Positions 56,997 to 64,000 of a stretch of 64,000 nucleotides of DNA are shown piece after piece (the stretch's first letter is position 1; the number at the start of each line of letters is the position of its first letter). The notes beneath the pieces were generated by a model. The model had not been told where the DNA came from. It saw only the letters and a list, made by a program, of their open reading frames with translations, and made no database searches. The position numbers were made by a program, and so were the translations under genes. The DNA is from Arcanobacterium canis (GTDB lineage Bacteria; Actinomycetota; Actinomycetes; Actinomycetales; Actinomycetaceae): the NCBI RefSeq assembly GCF_029625435.1, contig NZ_CP121208.1, positions 868,001 to 932,000 of the forward strand, in the 5' to 3' direction.

Positions 56997-57352
56997 TGGC
57001 TTGGACTGTTCTTATTATTTCAGGAGTCTGTGAGGCCATCTGGGCCACTGCTCTGGGACAATCGCACGCCTTGACGGTGTTTGTCCCTTCCGTTATCTTC
57101 GTTGTCGCGATGGCGGTGTCAATGGGAGGGTTGGGCTGGGCTCTCAAACGAATCCCCGTCGGGACAGCCTACGCAGTATGGACTGGAATCGGATCTGCTC
57201 TCACCGTGGCGTATGCGATGATGTGGGGAGATGAGCCGGTGTCTGTGCCCAAGATAATCTTGATTAGCGCAATTGTTGCCTGCGTGGCAGCACTCAAGTT
57301 TGTTCACGATCCATTACCCTCAAGAAAGAATATCCCTGACAATGCCGACTAA
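56996..57352 (+). CDS. SMR-family guanidinium exporter subunit, second of a pair
   Basis: 118 residues, four membrane helices, Glu13 in SGVCEAIWATALGQS and IPVGTAYAVWTGIGSA. It shares a base with the stop of the first subunit (TGATG), so the two are made together and probably assemble antiparallel as a heterodimer. It has a C-terminal hydrophilic tail of about 15 residues (DPLPSRKNIPDNAD) that the first subunit lacks. Confidence 0.92.
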   Translation: MAWTVLIISGVCEAIWATALGQSHALTVFVPSVIFVVAMAVSMGGLGWALKRIPVGTAYAVWTGIGSALTVAYAMMWGDEPVSVPKIILISAIVACVAALKFVHDPLPSRKNIPDNAD

Positions 57353-57367
57353 ATGCCGGAGTTTTCT

Positions 57368-58534
57368 ATGACATCCACTGCTACACAGAGACCACGCCTC
57401 ACGCCTCGAAACTTTTTTCTATTGGTCACCGCACTGGGCTTGATTGCACGTTTCTTGGGAACACCGCTCATCTCCGCGGACATGAAATGGTTTTTATTGC
57501 CGTGGTTTGAGCAGATGTATCCGAGCGGAATCGCGTCTCTCTCTGAACAGGTCGGCAACTATGGCCTTCTTTATCAGACTCTCATTGCTGCTTTAACCTA
57601 CATTCCGCTCCCGGCAGTATTCCTCTATAAGACTGTCTCGATCATTTTCGATGTTCTTCTCGCCCTGTCGGCAGCACACATCGCAGCTCGGATCACTGGG
57701 ACATCACGCACTGATCAGCCCGCACGCGTGGCATACCTGGCACTCATGCTTCTTCCGCCATTCGTGATTAATTCTGGATGGTGGGGCCAGTGCGATTCAA
57801 TGTATTCGCTTGCTGCGTTATGGACACTTGTGTTCCTCTACGAAAAACGCTACGCAGCGTCTGGGCTTTCCCTGGGACTTGCGTTCGCACTGAAGCTTCA
57901 AACGATCTTTATCATGCCCTTTATCGTCGCCGTTTATGTTCTGCGACGCCGGTTCCCATTCCCGGAGGTAATCTACGCAGCAGGGACATTCTGGGGGAGC
58001 GGAATTCTTGCCTATTTCTTTGGTCGTTCCCTGTTGGCGCCATTGTCGATTTATGCGGGACAAACTGGCGATTTTCCACATATGGTGGTCAACGCACCAA
58101 GTTTTTGGTACTTCTTCCCGGATCGTTTCGATATTCTCCATCGACCAGCGATCCTCGTCTGCGGCATGATCCTCGCCGTCGGTTTCTTCGCAATCACCTT
58201 GAAGAAAGTTCGTCTCGATACCTGGACGAGTTATCTCGCAGCAAGTGCGTGGATGGTCTGGACATGCTTCTGTTTTCTTCCGGCGATGCACGAAAGATAT
58301 TCCTACCTTTTGCAGGTCATCCTCATCCTGCTCGCGGTGAGTGCGCGCAATTTCTGGCCTTTCCTGATGATTGAAACGCTGGTGACTTGCGTGACGTACG
58401 CGAAGTTCTTCCATATCGGCCCCGGTGTGAATCTCGCCATCGTCGTCGTTGAGCTTGCTGCATGGGCAGCCTTCACCTGGTGTATTTTCAATCGTTTCCG
58501 TTGCAACTTGGAGCATATTAATGACGAACAGTGA
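57368..58534 (+). CDS. GT-C membrane glycosyltransferase (Gpi18-like mannosyltransferase)
   Basis: 388 residues with about ten membrane helices. An acidic residue in the first outer loop (LISADMKWFL), the GWWGQCDSMYSL motif and the helix with GLAFALKLQTIF resemble Gpi18/DUF2029-type enzymes that use polyprenyl-phosphate sugars. The start at 57368 has GGAG 7 nt upstream; an ATG at 57353 directly follows the SMR stop. It appears to be in the guanidine-regulated transcript because no terminator separates it. Acceptor unknown. Confidence 0.8.
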   Translation: MTSTATQRPRLTPRNFFLLVTALGLIARFLGTPLISADMKWFLLPWFEQMYPSGIASLSEQVGNYGLLYQTLIAALTYIPLPAVFLYKTVSIIFDVLLALSAAHIAARITGTSRTDQPARVAYLALMLLPPFVINSGWWGQCDSMYSLAALWTLVFLYEKRYAASGLSLGLAFALKLQTIFIMPFIVAVYVLRRRFPFPEVIYAAGTFWGSGILAYFFGRSLLAPLSIYAGQTGDFPHMVVNAPSFWYFFPDRFDILHRPAILVCGMILAVGFFAITLKKVRLDTWTSYLAASAWMVWTCFCFLPAMHERYSYLLQVILILLAVSARNFWPFLMIETLVTCVTYAKFFHIGPGVNLAIVVVELAAWAAFTWCIFNRFRCNLEHINDEQ

Positions 58535-60470
58535 CATGACATGGACCCGTTGTGAGAAGGTCCTGTGCGTAATCCTCTGTCTTATTGTGATCGTGGCCTG
58601 GTCAATTAATCTCGGTGCAAATGGCTACGCAAACAATTTCTACGCCGCAGCGTCATGGGCTGGGGCGCAATCGTGGAATGCATTGCTGTGGGGCGCAGTC
58701 GATCCTGCAGGCTTTATCAGTGTCGATAAACCACCGCTGGCCTTGTGGCTACCCGCACTGATGATCAAGATTTTCGGTTTGCATCCATGGGCGGTACTTT
58801 TCCCGCAGGTCATCATGGGGGGACTTACTGCAGCACTCATTTTTGCAATGATTCGCACGGCACTGTCTGACCGCGAGGAACGTGTACGTCTTTTCTGCGC
58901 TGGGGGAGCAGTGGTCCTTTTCGGTCTGACTCCTGTCGCTGCTCTGATGTTCCGTTATAACAATCCTGATGCGCTTCTCGCCCTGATTATGACGGCGTCG
59001 GCTGCAGCCGCCATCCGGGCAATCGCCCGGAGACGGATCCGGTGGCTAGCTGTATCAGGTGCGTTACTTGGGTTTGGGTTTTTAACAAAGCAGCTCCAAG
59101 TTGCGCTGATTTTCCCTGCGCTCTATCTCACTGTTGCTCTCTATTTCCATGGATCTTGGCGACGACGGTGTAGCGGGCTCCTTGCGCATCTGGCATCTTT
59201 TTTGGTTACCCTCGGTGTGTGGGCACTTCCTGCCGCACTTGTATCGCCTCAATCGCGTCCATATTTTGGCGGGAGTACCAAGAATTCCTTCCTCGACCTC
59301 ACTTTAGGCTATAACGGGATAGCAAGAGTGTCGGGATCGGGCCCTGCATCCGGTGGAATTTTTGACCAGATTATTGAGCGAATTGTTCACTTAGGGCGGC
59401 TTTTTGCCACAACAAATGCGCTTCAATGGTCATATTTTGGGTTCCTCGGCTTGGTGCTTCCTGTCCTGGCATACGTGATTCTCGTGCGTCAAACTTCCGT
59501 TGATGTCTCGCTCTCACCTATGCGTCGTATTGAGCAGTACCGAGCGAATCTGACAGTGCCTCAGCGAACAGCTCATTCAACGATCGTGCTGTCTTATGGT
59601 TGGTTTATCACCTCGTTCTTGCTCTTCTCGTGGATGAAAGGCATGTTCCATAGCTATTACCTCGTCGCTATGATTCCTCCGATGCTCATTTCGCTGTGCG
59701 TCAGCGTTGGGATATTGATCGCCACATGGCATCGACTCCCTCGTGGACTCACTATTGTGATCGCGCTCGTTGCTATTGTGACGCTTCTTTGGCAACTTTT
59801 CCTTGCTCTTGCGGCAAAAGGTTGGCTCGTATACGGAGCAGTTGCGTCCGCCGTCGGTGTGGTCGGTGCCATTGTTGTTTTCACGACGGGTATCGCTAGC
59901 CGACGGGGGTGCCGTCAGTTACTAGGTGCTCTATGCATCATATCGTTCCTTGCAATTCCGCTCGCAGCGACGGTGCAGACGAATGCCCTACCTCATAAAG
60001 GAAGCGTGCCAAAGGCACCGGGAATTTTACGACCCGCTGTCAAACCTGGTCAGGATCCGTGTGCGCCAGATTTTATACGCCCGGGTATCGTGGATCTCGA
60101 GAGCTCGTTTCACAATATTCAGAGGCTGACAGCGGCGAGCACATCACGTTGGCCGATTGCGACCGTGAACTCCTACTGCGCCTCGCTTTATGAGCTTGCG
60201 ACGCAGACTCCGGTGATGGCAATTGGCGGCTGGGACGGAGTCGATCCGACTCCGAACCTCGAGGCATTCATGGGGTATGTTCACCGCGGCGAGGTCGCGT
60301 ATTTCATTCCTCGCTATCCAACTCCCGGCAATGATGACCTCGAGAAGGCGTCGCGTCGGGTCACTCACGGTCCTGCCCAAGACATCACCACATGGGTATC
60401 GCAGAATTTTGAATCACTCACACTCGATGGCCGCGTGATCTTTGATCTGCGCAAACCACGAAACTCCTAG
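58521..60470 (+). CDS. ArnT/PMT-like GT39 membrane glycosyltransferase
   Basis: 649 residues: an N-terminal GT-C domain with about a dozen helices, including GANGYANNFYAAASWAG, the SVDKPPLALWL motif and RYNNPDALLALIMTA, then a soluble extracytoplasmic domain (about 510-649). This matches YkcB-type transferases that move a sugar from a lipid carrier to an envelope acceptor. GGAG lies 7 nt before the ATG at 58521. It overlaps the preceding glycosyltransferase by 14 nt, so the two probably act in one pathway. Confidence 0.87.
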   Translation: MTNSDMTWTRCEKVLCVILCLIVIVAWSINLGANGYANNFYAAASWAGAQSWNALLWGAVDPAGFISVDKPPLALWLPALMIKIFGLHPWAVLFPQVIMGGLTAALIFAMIRTALSDREERVRLFCAGGAVVLFGLTPVAALMFRYNNPDALLALIMTASAAAAIRAIARRRIRWLAVSGALLGFGFLTKQLQVALIFPALYLTVALYFHGSWRRRCSGLLAHLASFLVTLGVWALPAALVSPQSRPYFGGSTKNSFLDLTLGYNGIARVSGSGPASGGIFDQIIERIVHLGRLFATTNALQWSYFGFLGLVLPVLAYVILVRQTSVDVSLSPMRRIEQYRANLTVPQRTAHSTIVLSYGWFITSFLLFSWMKGMFHSYYLVAMIPPMLISLCVSVGILIATWHRLPRGLTIVIALVAIVTLLWQLFLALAAKGWLVYGAVASAVGVVGAIVVFTTGIASRRGCRQLLGALCIISFLAIPLAATVQTNALPHKGSVPKAPGILRPAVKPGQDPCAPDFIRPGIVDLESSFHNIQRLTAASTSRWPIATVNSYCASLYELATQTPVMAIGGWDGVDPTPNLEAFMGYVHRGEVAYFIPRYPTPGNDDLEKASRRVTHGPAQDITTWVSQNFESLTLDGRVIFDLRKPRNS

Positions 60471-60493
60471 TGGCACAAAAATACGGGAAGGAC

Positions 60494-60690
60494 ATTCTCA
60501 GTTTTGATCATGGATTGCAGCGTGTCTATTGCTTATGGGGCGATGCTTTCCGAGCACAGGATCGCCCCATCCACCGGAATGGTCGGAGAATTCCTACAAC
60601 AACGCCCTCGCCAAGACTGTCAATGGACAGTACAAGACTGAGCTGATCTATTCCCAGCCGCAGGCTGTTTTCGACAATGGATGTCACTCA
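60494..60690 (+). pseudogene. remnant of an IS3-family transposase (OrfB)
   Basis: Pieces of an IS3-type DDE integrase core are readable in three frames: DHG near 60506, then VSIAYGAMLSEHRIAPSTGM (about 60521-60580), then SYNNALAKTVNGQYKTELIY (about 60589-60648), which holds the motif around the catalytic Glu. At least two frameshifts separate them and both ends are lost, so it is inactive. It marks a former insertion at the edge of the accessory region; the rest of the 60471-60797 gap shows nothing else. Confidence 0.75.
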
Positions 60691-60797
60691 TTGATAAGCC
60701 CAAGGGTGGGATCCTTTAGCAGATCACCGTGGTTGCCTAGTGGCGGTGAAACGCTTTCACAGCCTCGGGAACTATAGCTGTCTCTTCCTTAGTTCTT

Positions 60798-61938
60798 TTG
60801 AAAACCATTGAACAAATTATTGTCTTTGCATTTCCACTTTATGCACGGATTGTTGGGAAATTCAGCCCCGATAAAGCGCTTATCACTGTGGACCTCATTG
60901 AAGCAGGAATGAGCGCACTGGCATTATGCTTGACGGTTATCAAACCAGAGTTCGCCATAGGCTGCTTATTCCTTTATATGCTGCTTGACGCTCTAGTAGC
61001 TCCTGTGAGCGATTTAGCAGATGAGTTTTACGGGGCTGCACTCGCTGAGATTGACGAAAAGGCGGCACTGGCTTTTAATGCAACGTTGTATTCGGCTCTT
61101 GCTTTTCTGGGGTTTGTTGTTGGCGGTCCTCTAGGGTCTTTTTTTTGCTTCGGTTTCTGTTGAGATTCTACTGCTTACGAACATAATTTTGTCCTTGTGT
61201 GGTGCAGGATTACGAGGTTTTGCACGTACGAAGTTTGCGACTACGCCGATCCTCGAAATTGATGATGAAGAATATCTAGCGACAGGTTCGCGTTTACCCG
61301 TGAGAGACTTCGTAAGAGATTTATTTGTTTCTGGTCCGGCATCGCCTCTCCTGTCTCTATTAATTAGAATCGCTAGTGCGATGACTGGCGAGCTCTTTTT
61401 GCTGTGGGTGGCAGGAGTATCTGCAGAAAGAAACTCAACTCTAAACGCTTTCTCTGGAATGGCGATAGTACTGGCAGTCTTTGGGTTTGGAGCGATGCTC
61501 GGGCCATTAGTGGGGCGTTGGCTGAGGAAAATGAGTTCCGCAAGAATGGTACTTTTTGCATCGGCCATATTCGCAGGCCTGCTTATTTTACTCTTCGCTT
61601 GTTATGAAGCAATCGTTGGTAGCAAATTAGTTTGGGCCCTAGCGTTGGTTTTTCTTATCACCGTGCTTAACCGTGCTCGACTCGTTGTTCTTGAAACTTA
61701 TCGACAAACAGAGTTTAAAGGAACTAGGTTCGTTCGCATTATGAGCTGGTCATACTCTTTCGGTGCCCTCGGAACAATCCTAGGTCTCCAGATTGGATAC
61801 TGGCTCAAGCTTGCCTCGAATCCGGTTCCATGCCTGTTAGTAGGTGGAATCCTGTGGATTTTCATCGGAATTATCGTAAATCTACGAATTGGAATTTCGA
61901 AAAAGACCGGGATGCTTGGTGAGAAGACAATTAGGTGA
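60798..61938 (+). pseudogene. major facilitator superfamily transporter, N-truncated and frameshifted
   Basis: Two adjoining frames encode one hydrophobic protein: 60798-61163 (LYARIVGKFSPDKALITVDL...GPLGSFF) and, after an 8-T run (61139-61146), the other frame up to 61938 (LLLTNIILSLCGAGL...). Removing one T joins them without gaps into about 380 residues with MFS-like helices. The first helix of an MFS protein is missing, next to the IS3 remnant, and no ribosome binding site precedes the TTG at 60798. It is either a decayed gene or phase-variable; the truncation favours decay. Confidence 0.7.
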
Positions 61939-61984
61939 GGGAAGGAACTGAGGAAGTATTGGTGACCGTGTATATAAGTAAAGG

Positions 61985-62037
61985 GAGGATTCCCTTGGGG
62001 TTTGCTACTGTGATTAGCAAACCCCAAGGGAATCCTC
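61985..62037. terminator. long perfect hairpin between convergent MFS and CAP-protein genes
   Basis: A perfect 23-bp stem (61985-62007 with 62015-62037) and 7-nt loop. The T-runs on either side are weak, but the placement between convergent genes suggests a bidirectional terminator, mainly for the minus-strand gene ending at 62089. Confidence 0.7.
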
Positions 62038-62088
62038 AAGGTTTTGACAAGCGAGCGGGTATCATTACTCGTCAAGATTTTTCAATTA

Positions 62089-64000
62089 TCAGCGATGGCG
62101 GCCAGTGGCAGCATCCTTAGCTTTGGCCTTCACGACACCGCGGTGGGCACCATCAAGGTTGTCTTTAGCCTTGTCCTGGACACGCTTAGCAGCCTCAAGG
62201 TCAGACTTAGCCTTTGCGACATCCTTCTCAGCCTTGTCCACGTTCTTTGTCTTAGCTTCAACATTACGCTTCGCTTGAGCCACACCCGTCTTGTGTTCGA
62301 GCTGGTCAACCTCAGCTTGGGCTTTAGCCTGACCCGTCTTAGCCTGGTCGAGGTCACGCTTCGCCGCGTCGGCTGGAGCCTTAGCAGCCTTGACTGCCTT
62401 GACTGCTTCACTGTGGACGGCCTTAGCCTTGTCGAGGTTTGCTTTCGCTTCGGTCACGGCCTTGTCTGAGACGGTGGCCTTGCGTGCCGTATCGAGATCC
62501 GTTTGGGCTTTGACACGGTTTTCCCGCGCATCAACCTGAGCGTTGAAAGCGTCCCGTACGGCGGTCTTTGCATCCTCGAGAGCCTTCTCCTTGGCCTGCA
62601 CGTTCGCCTCGGCTTCCTTCATGGCTTTCAGGGCAGCATCTGTACGACCCCCAGAAACCTCGGCAAGATGCTTGCGTGCCGCATCCAGATCCTTCTTCGC
62701 CTGATCCACGCTGCCTTGAACCTTGTCGAGTTCGGTCTTGCGGGTCTTCATCTCCTGCAATGCTTGCGGGGCTTCGGCTTCCAGTTTCTTGACGCTCTCA
62801 GTGTAGTGCTCGACAACAGTCACACTTAGCGAACTTGGTTCCCCGTCACCGAATTCTGCAAGGTTGGCCTGAGCTTGAGCGAGCTGACCTGCGAGAGTAT
62901 CAACCTTCTTCGCGGTTTCCTTCACCACGCTCTTCGCCTGGTCAAGGTCACGCTTGGTCTGGTCACGGTGCGCAATAGCGGCGTTCAAGCGTTCTTCGGC
63001 CTGACGGATCAGTTTCGATGACGGGTCTTGCCCGTTGCGAGCCTCATCGAGAGCGCTCTTTGCACGCTCAACCTCACGCTGTGCAGCATCCACACGCACC
63101 TGTGCAGCCTGAGCCTTATCCTTGACCGATCCGAGGGAGCTTTCTGCCTGAGCCAACAAGTCCTTGGTGCGGGCTACTTCCTGATCGAGCGCGCCTGACG
63201 CTTTCACAACATTCTTGCCTGTCAAAGCGTCACGCAGTTGAGGATCCTTAATCTGTTCAGCTAGACCCCGCTTAATAAACTCAGCATAGCTAGTATAACC
63301 AGTGATTTTGCCGGCCTTAAGAAGGGCCTCAGACTCAGCATCCCAAGCAGCCCACGTCGTCGTCGCCTTCTGGGGATACTTTGTGGTGGAGAACTCTTCA
63401 CCCAAATTCTCCGAACCCTTGTAGGCGATATTATCGGACTGGTCACCGATCACTGTTTCTGGCGCGGCCAGAGTGTAGGCGGCGCCATCATACCTGTCGA
63501 TATCATCCTTCCTGTAGCCGCGCATCACGACAACCGCTTCCTTGCCGTCCGGGGAAATCTTCACCGCGATCTGCGCACCAATCAAGTCGGTGTACACCAT
63601 GTTGCTCTCGTGCCCATCTGTCGAATTGTAGAACTGGGAGAAGAACCCTTCTGCCAAAGCGATCGGGTTCATGACGTCGGCATAGGGGCGGGCAGCGATG
63701 TTTTCCATCGTGAAAACCATCTCATCGTCGTGGCTAATCGTCCGCTTCTTGACCCACTCGTCAAGGAGATGGTTCGACCAGTCAACCGCGTCGCCACGGA
63801 ACTCTTTACCGTCAATCATTGCTACCTGTGACAAGCCAGCAGCCTGACGGTACTGGTTCCAGTAACGTAGCAGTGCCGCCTCAGTCAGACGCGCCTTCTG
63901 CTCGGGCGTGAGCTTCGCGACAGGGATCTTGTTTACGCCGAGAGCAGCGTCACGAGCCGCCACAGCCTTATCGTAGGCTGCGCGAGCGTCCTTGACCTTA
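62089..64000 (-). CDS. large CAP-domain and coiled-coil protein, N-terminus outside the window
   Basis: 637 codons, open to the window edge. Order from the edge: a short Ala/Lys-rich helix, a CAP/SCP-like domain (about 35-165; NQYRQAAGLSQVAM, ENIAARPYADV, NSTDGHESNMVYTDLIGAQI), a linker, then about 370 residues of Ala-, Lys- and Asp-rich heptad-like repeats (LDQAK, VDAAQ, LDKAK types) predicted to be a long coiled coil. It ends AATGRHR with no LPXTG or membrane anchor. Probably a secreted or surface protein; similar architectures occur in Gram-positive surface-exclusion proteins. Function unknown. Confidence 0.78.
   Translation of the reverse strand, partial: KVKDARAAYDKAVAARDAALGVNKIPVAKLTPEQKARLTEAALLRYWNQYRQAAGLSQVAMIDGKEFRGDAVDWSNHLLDEWVKKRTISHDDEMVFTMENIAARPYADVMNPIALAEGFFSQFYNSTDGHESNMVYTDLIGAQIAVKISPDGKEAVVVMRGYRKDDIDRYDGAAYTLAAPETVIGDQSDNIAYKGSENLGEEFSTTKYPQKATTTWAAWDAESEALLKAGKITGYTSYAEFIKRGLAEQIKDPQLRDALTGKNVVKASGALDQEVARTKDLLAQAESSLGSVKDKAQAAQVRVDAAQREVERAKSALDEARNGQDPSSKLIRQAEERLNAAIAHRDQTKRDLDQAKSVVKETAKKVDTLAGQLAQAQANLAEFGDGEPSSLSVTVVEHYTESVKKLEAEAPQALQEMKTRKTELDKVQGSVDQAKKDLDAARKHLAEVSGGRTDAALKAMKEAEANVQAKEKALEDAKTAVRDAFNAQVDARENRVKAQTDLDTARKATVSDKAVTEAKANLDKAKAVHSEAVKAVKAAKAPADAAKRDLDQAKTGQAKAQAEVDQLEHKTGVAQAKRNVEAKTKNVDKAEKDVAKAKSDLEAAKRVQDKAKDNLDGAHRGVVKAKAKDAATGRHR

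Noticed and set aside
60529-60777. 82-codon ORF as a real gene
   Set aside because: Its only recognisable part is one frame of the broken IS3 transposase; the rest is out-of-frame sequence.

Overview
The window looks like a chromosomal segment of an actinobacterium. It carries a complete pupylation gene set (ARC ATPase, Dop, Pup, PafA), WhiA, OpcA next to Zwf, an ANTAR response regulator of the PdtaR type, an actinobacterial GlgA, and the uvrC-rapZ-yvcK-whiA-gap-pgk-tpi-secG and xerD-parA-scpA-scpB-rluB-cmk-der gene orders. Base composition looks only moderately GC-rich by eye. Together this points to the Actinomycetaceae (Arcanobacterium/Trueperella-like); the genus is an inference. Many first genes have a -10 box (TANNNT) 6-8 nt before the start codon and no ribosome binding site, the signature of leaderless transcripts.

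Layout. 1-5.4 kb: divergent glycogen genes glgC (cut by the window edge) and glgA, an ABC ATPase, an NfeD/SPFH membrane pair and a SpoU methyltransferase. 5.4-12.6 kb: small regulators and RNA-modification genes, tRNA-Leu(GAG), a glutamine amidotransferase / GCS2 ligase / M20 peptidase operon, an Asp-rich small protein and an aldo/keto reductase homologue that lacks two catalytic residues. 12.6-22.7 kb: uppP, HAD phosphatase, RecB-like nuclease, then trmI-arc-dop-pup-pafA-FKBP and lgt. No 20S proteasome genes lie between pup and pafA, and the ARC C-terminus lacks the proteasome-docking tail. 22.7-34 kb: pyk, tRNA-Leu(CAA), pdtaR, a thioesterase, polA, rpsA, coaE, uvrB, terC. 34-45.6 kb: uvrA-uvrC-rapZ-yvcK-whiA, then gapA, pgk-tpiA and secG. 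45.6-50.4 kb, minus strand: tkt, zwf, opcA. 50.5-56.5 kb: xerD-parA-scpA-scpB-rluB-cmk-der. 56.5-60.5 kb: a guanidine-III riboswitch in front of a pair of SMR exporters, followed without a visible terminator by two GT-C membrane glycosyltransferases. 60.5-64 kb is accessory: a decayed IS3-type transposase, an MFS transporter broken by a frameshift in an 8-T run, a long perfect hairpin, and the C-terminal part of a large CAP-domain/coiled-coil protein that runs off the window.

Most of the window is housekeeping: central carbon metabolism (glycogen synthesis, lower glycolysis, oxidative pentose phosphate entry), nucleotide excision repair (UvrA, B, C), replication and segregation (PolA, XerD, ScpA/B, ParA), and envelope biogenesis (UppP, Lgt, SecG). 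The parts most worth follow-up are the pupylation cluster without a proteasome core, the guanidine-controlled exporter operon with attached glycosyltransferases, the aldo/keto reductase pseudoenzyme, the leaderless architecture, and the accessory right end.
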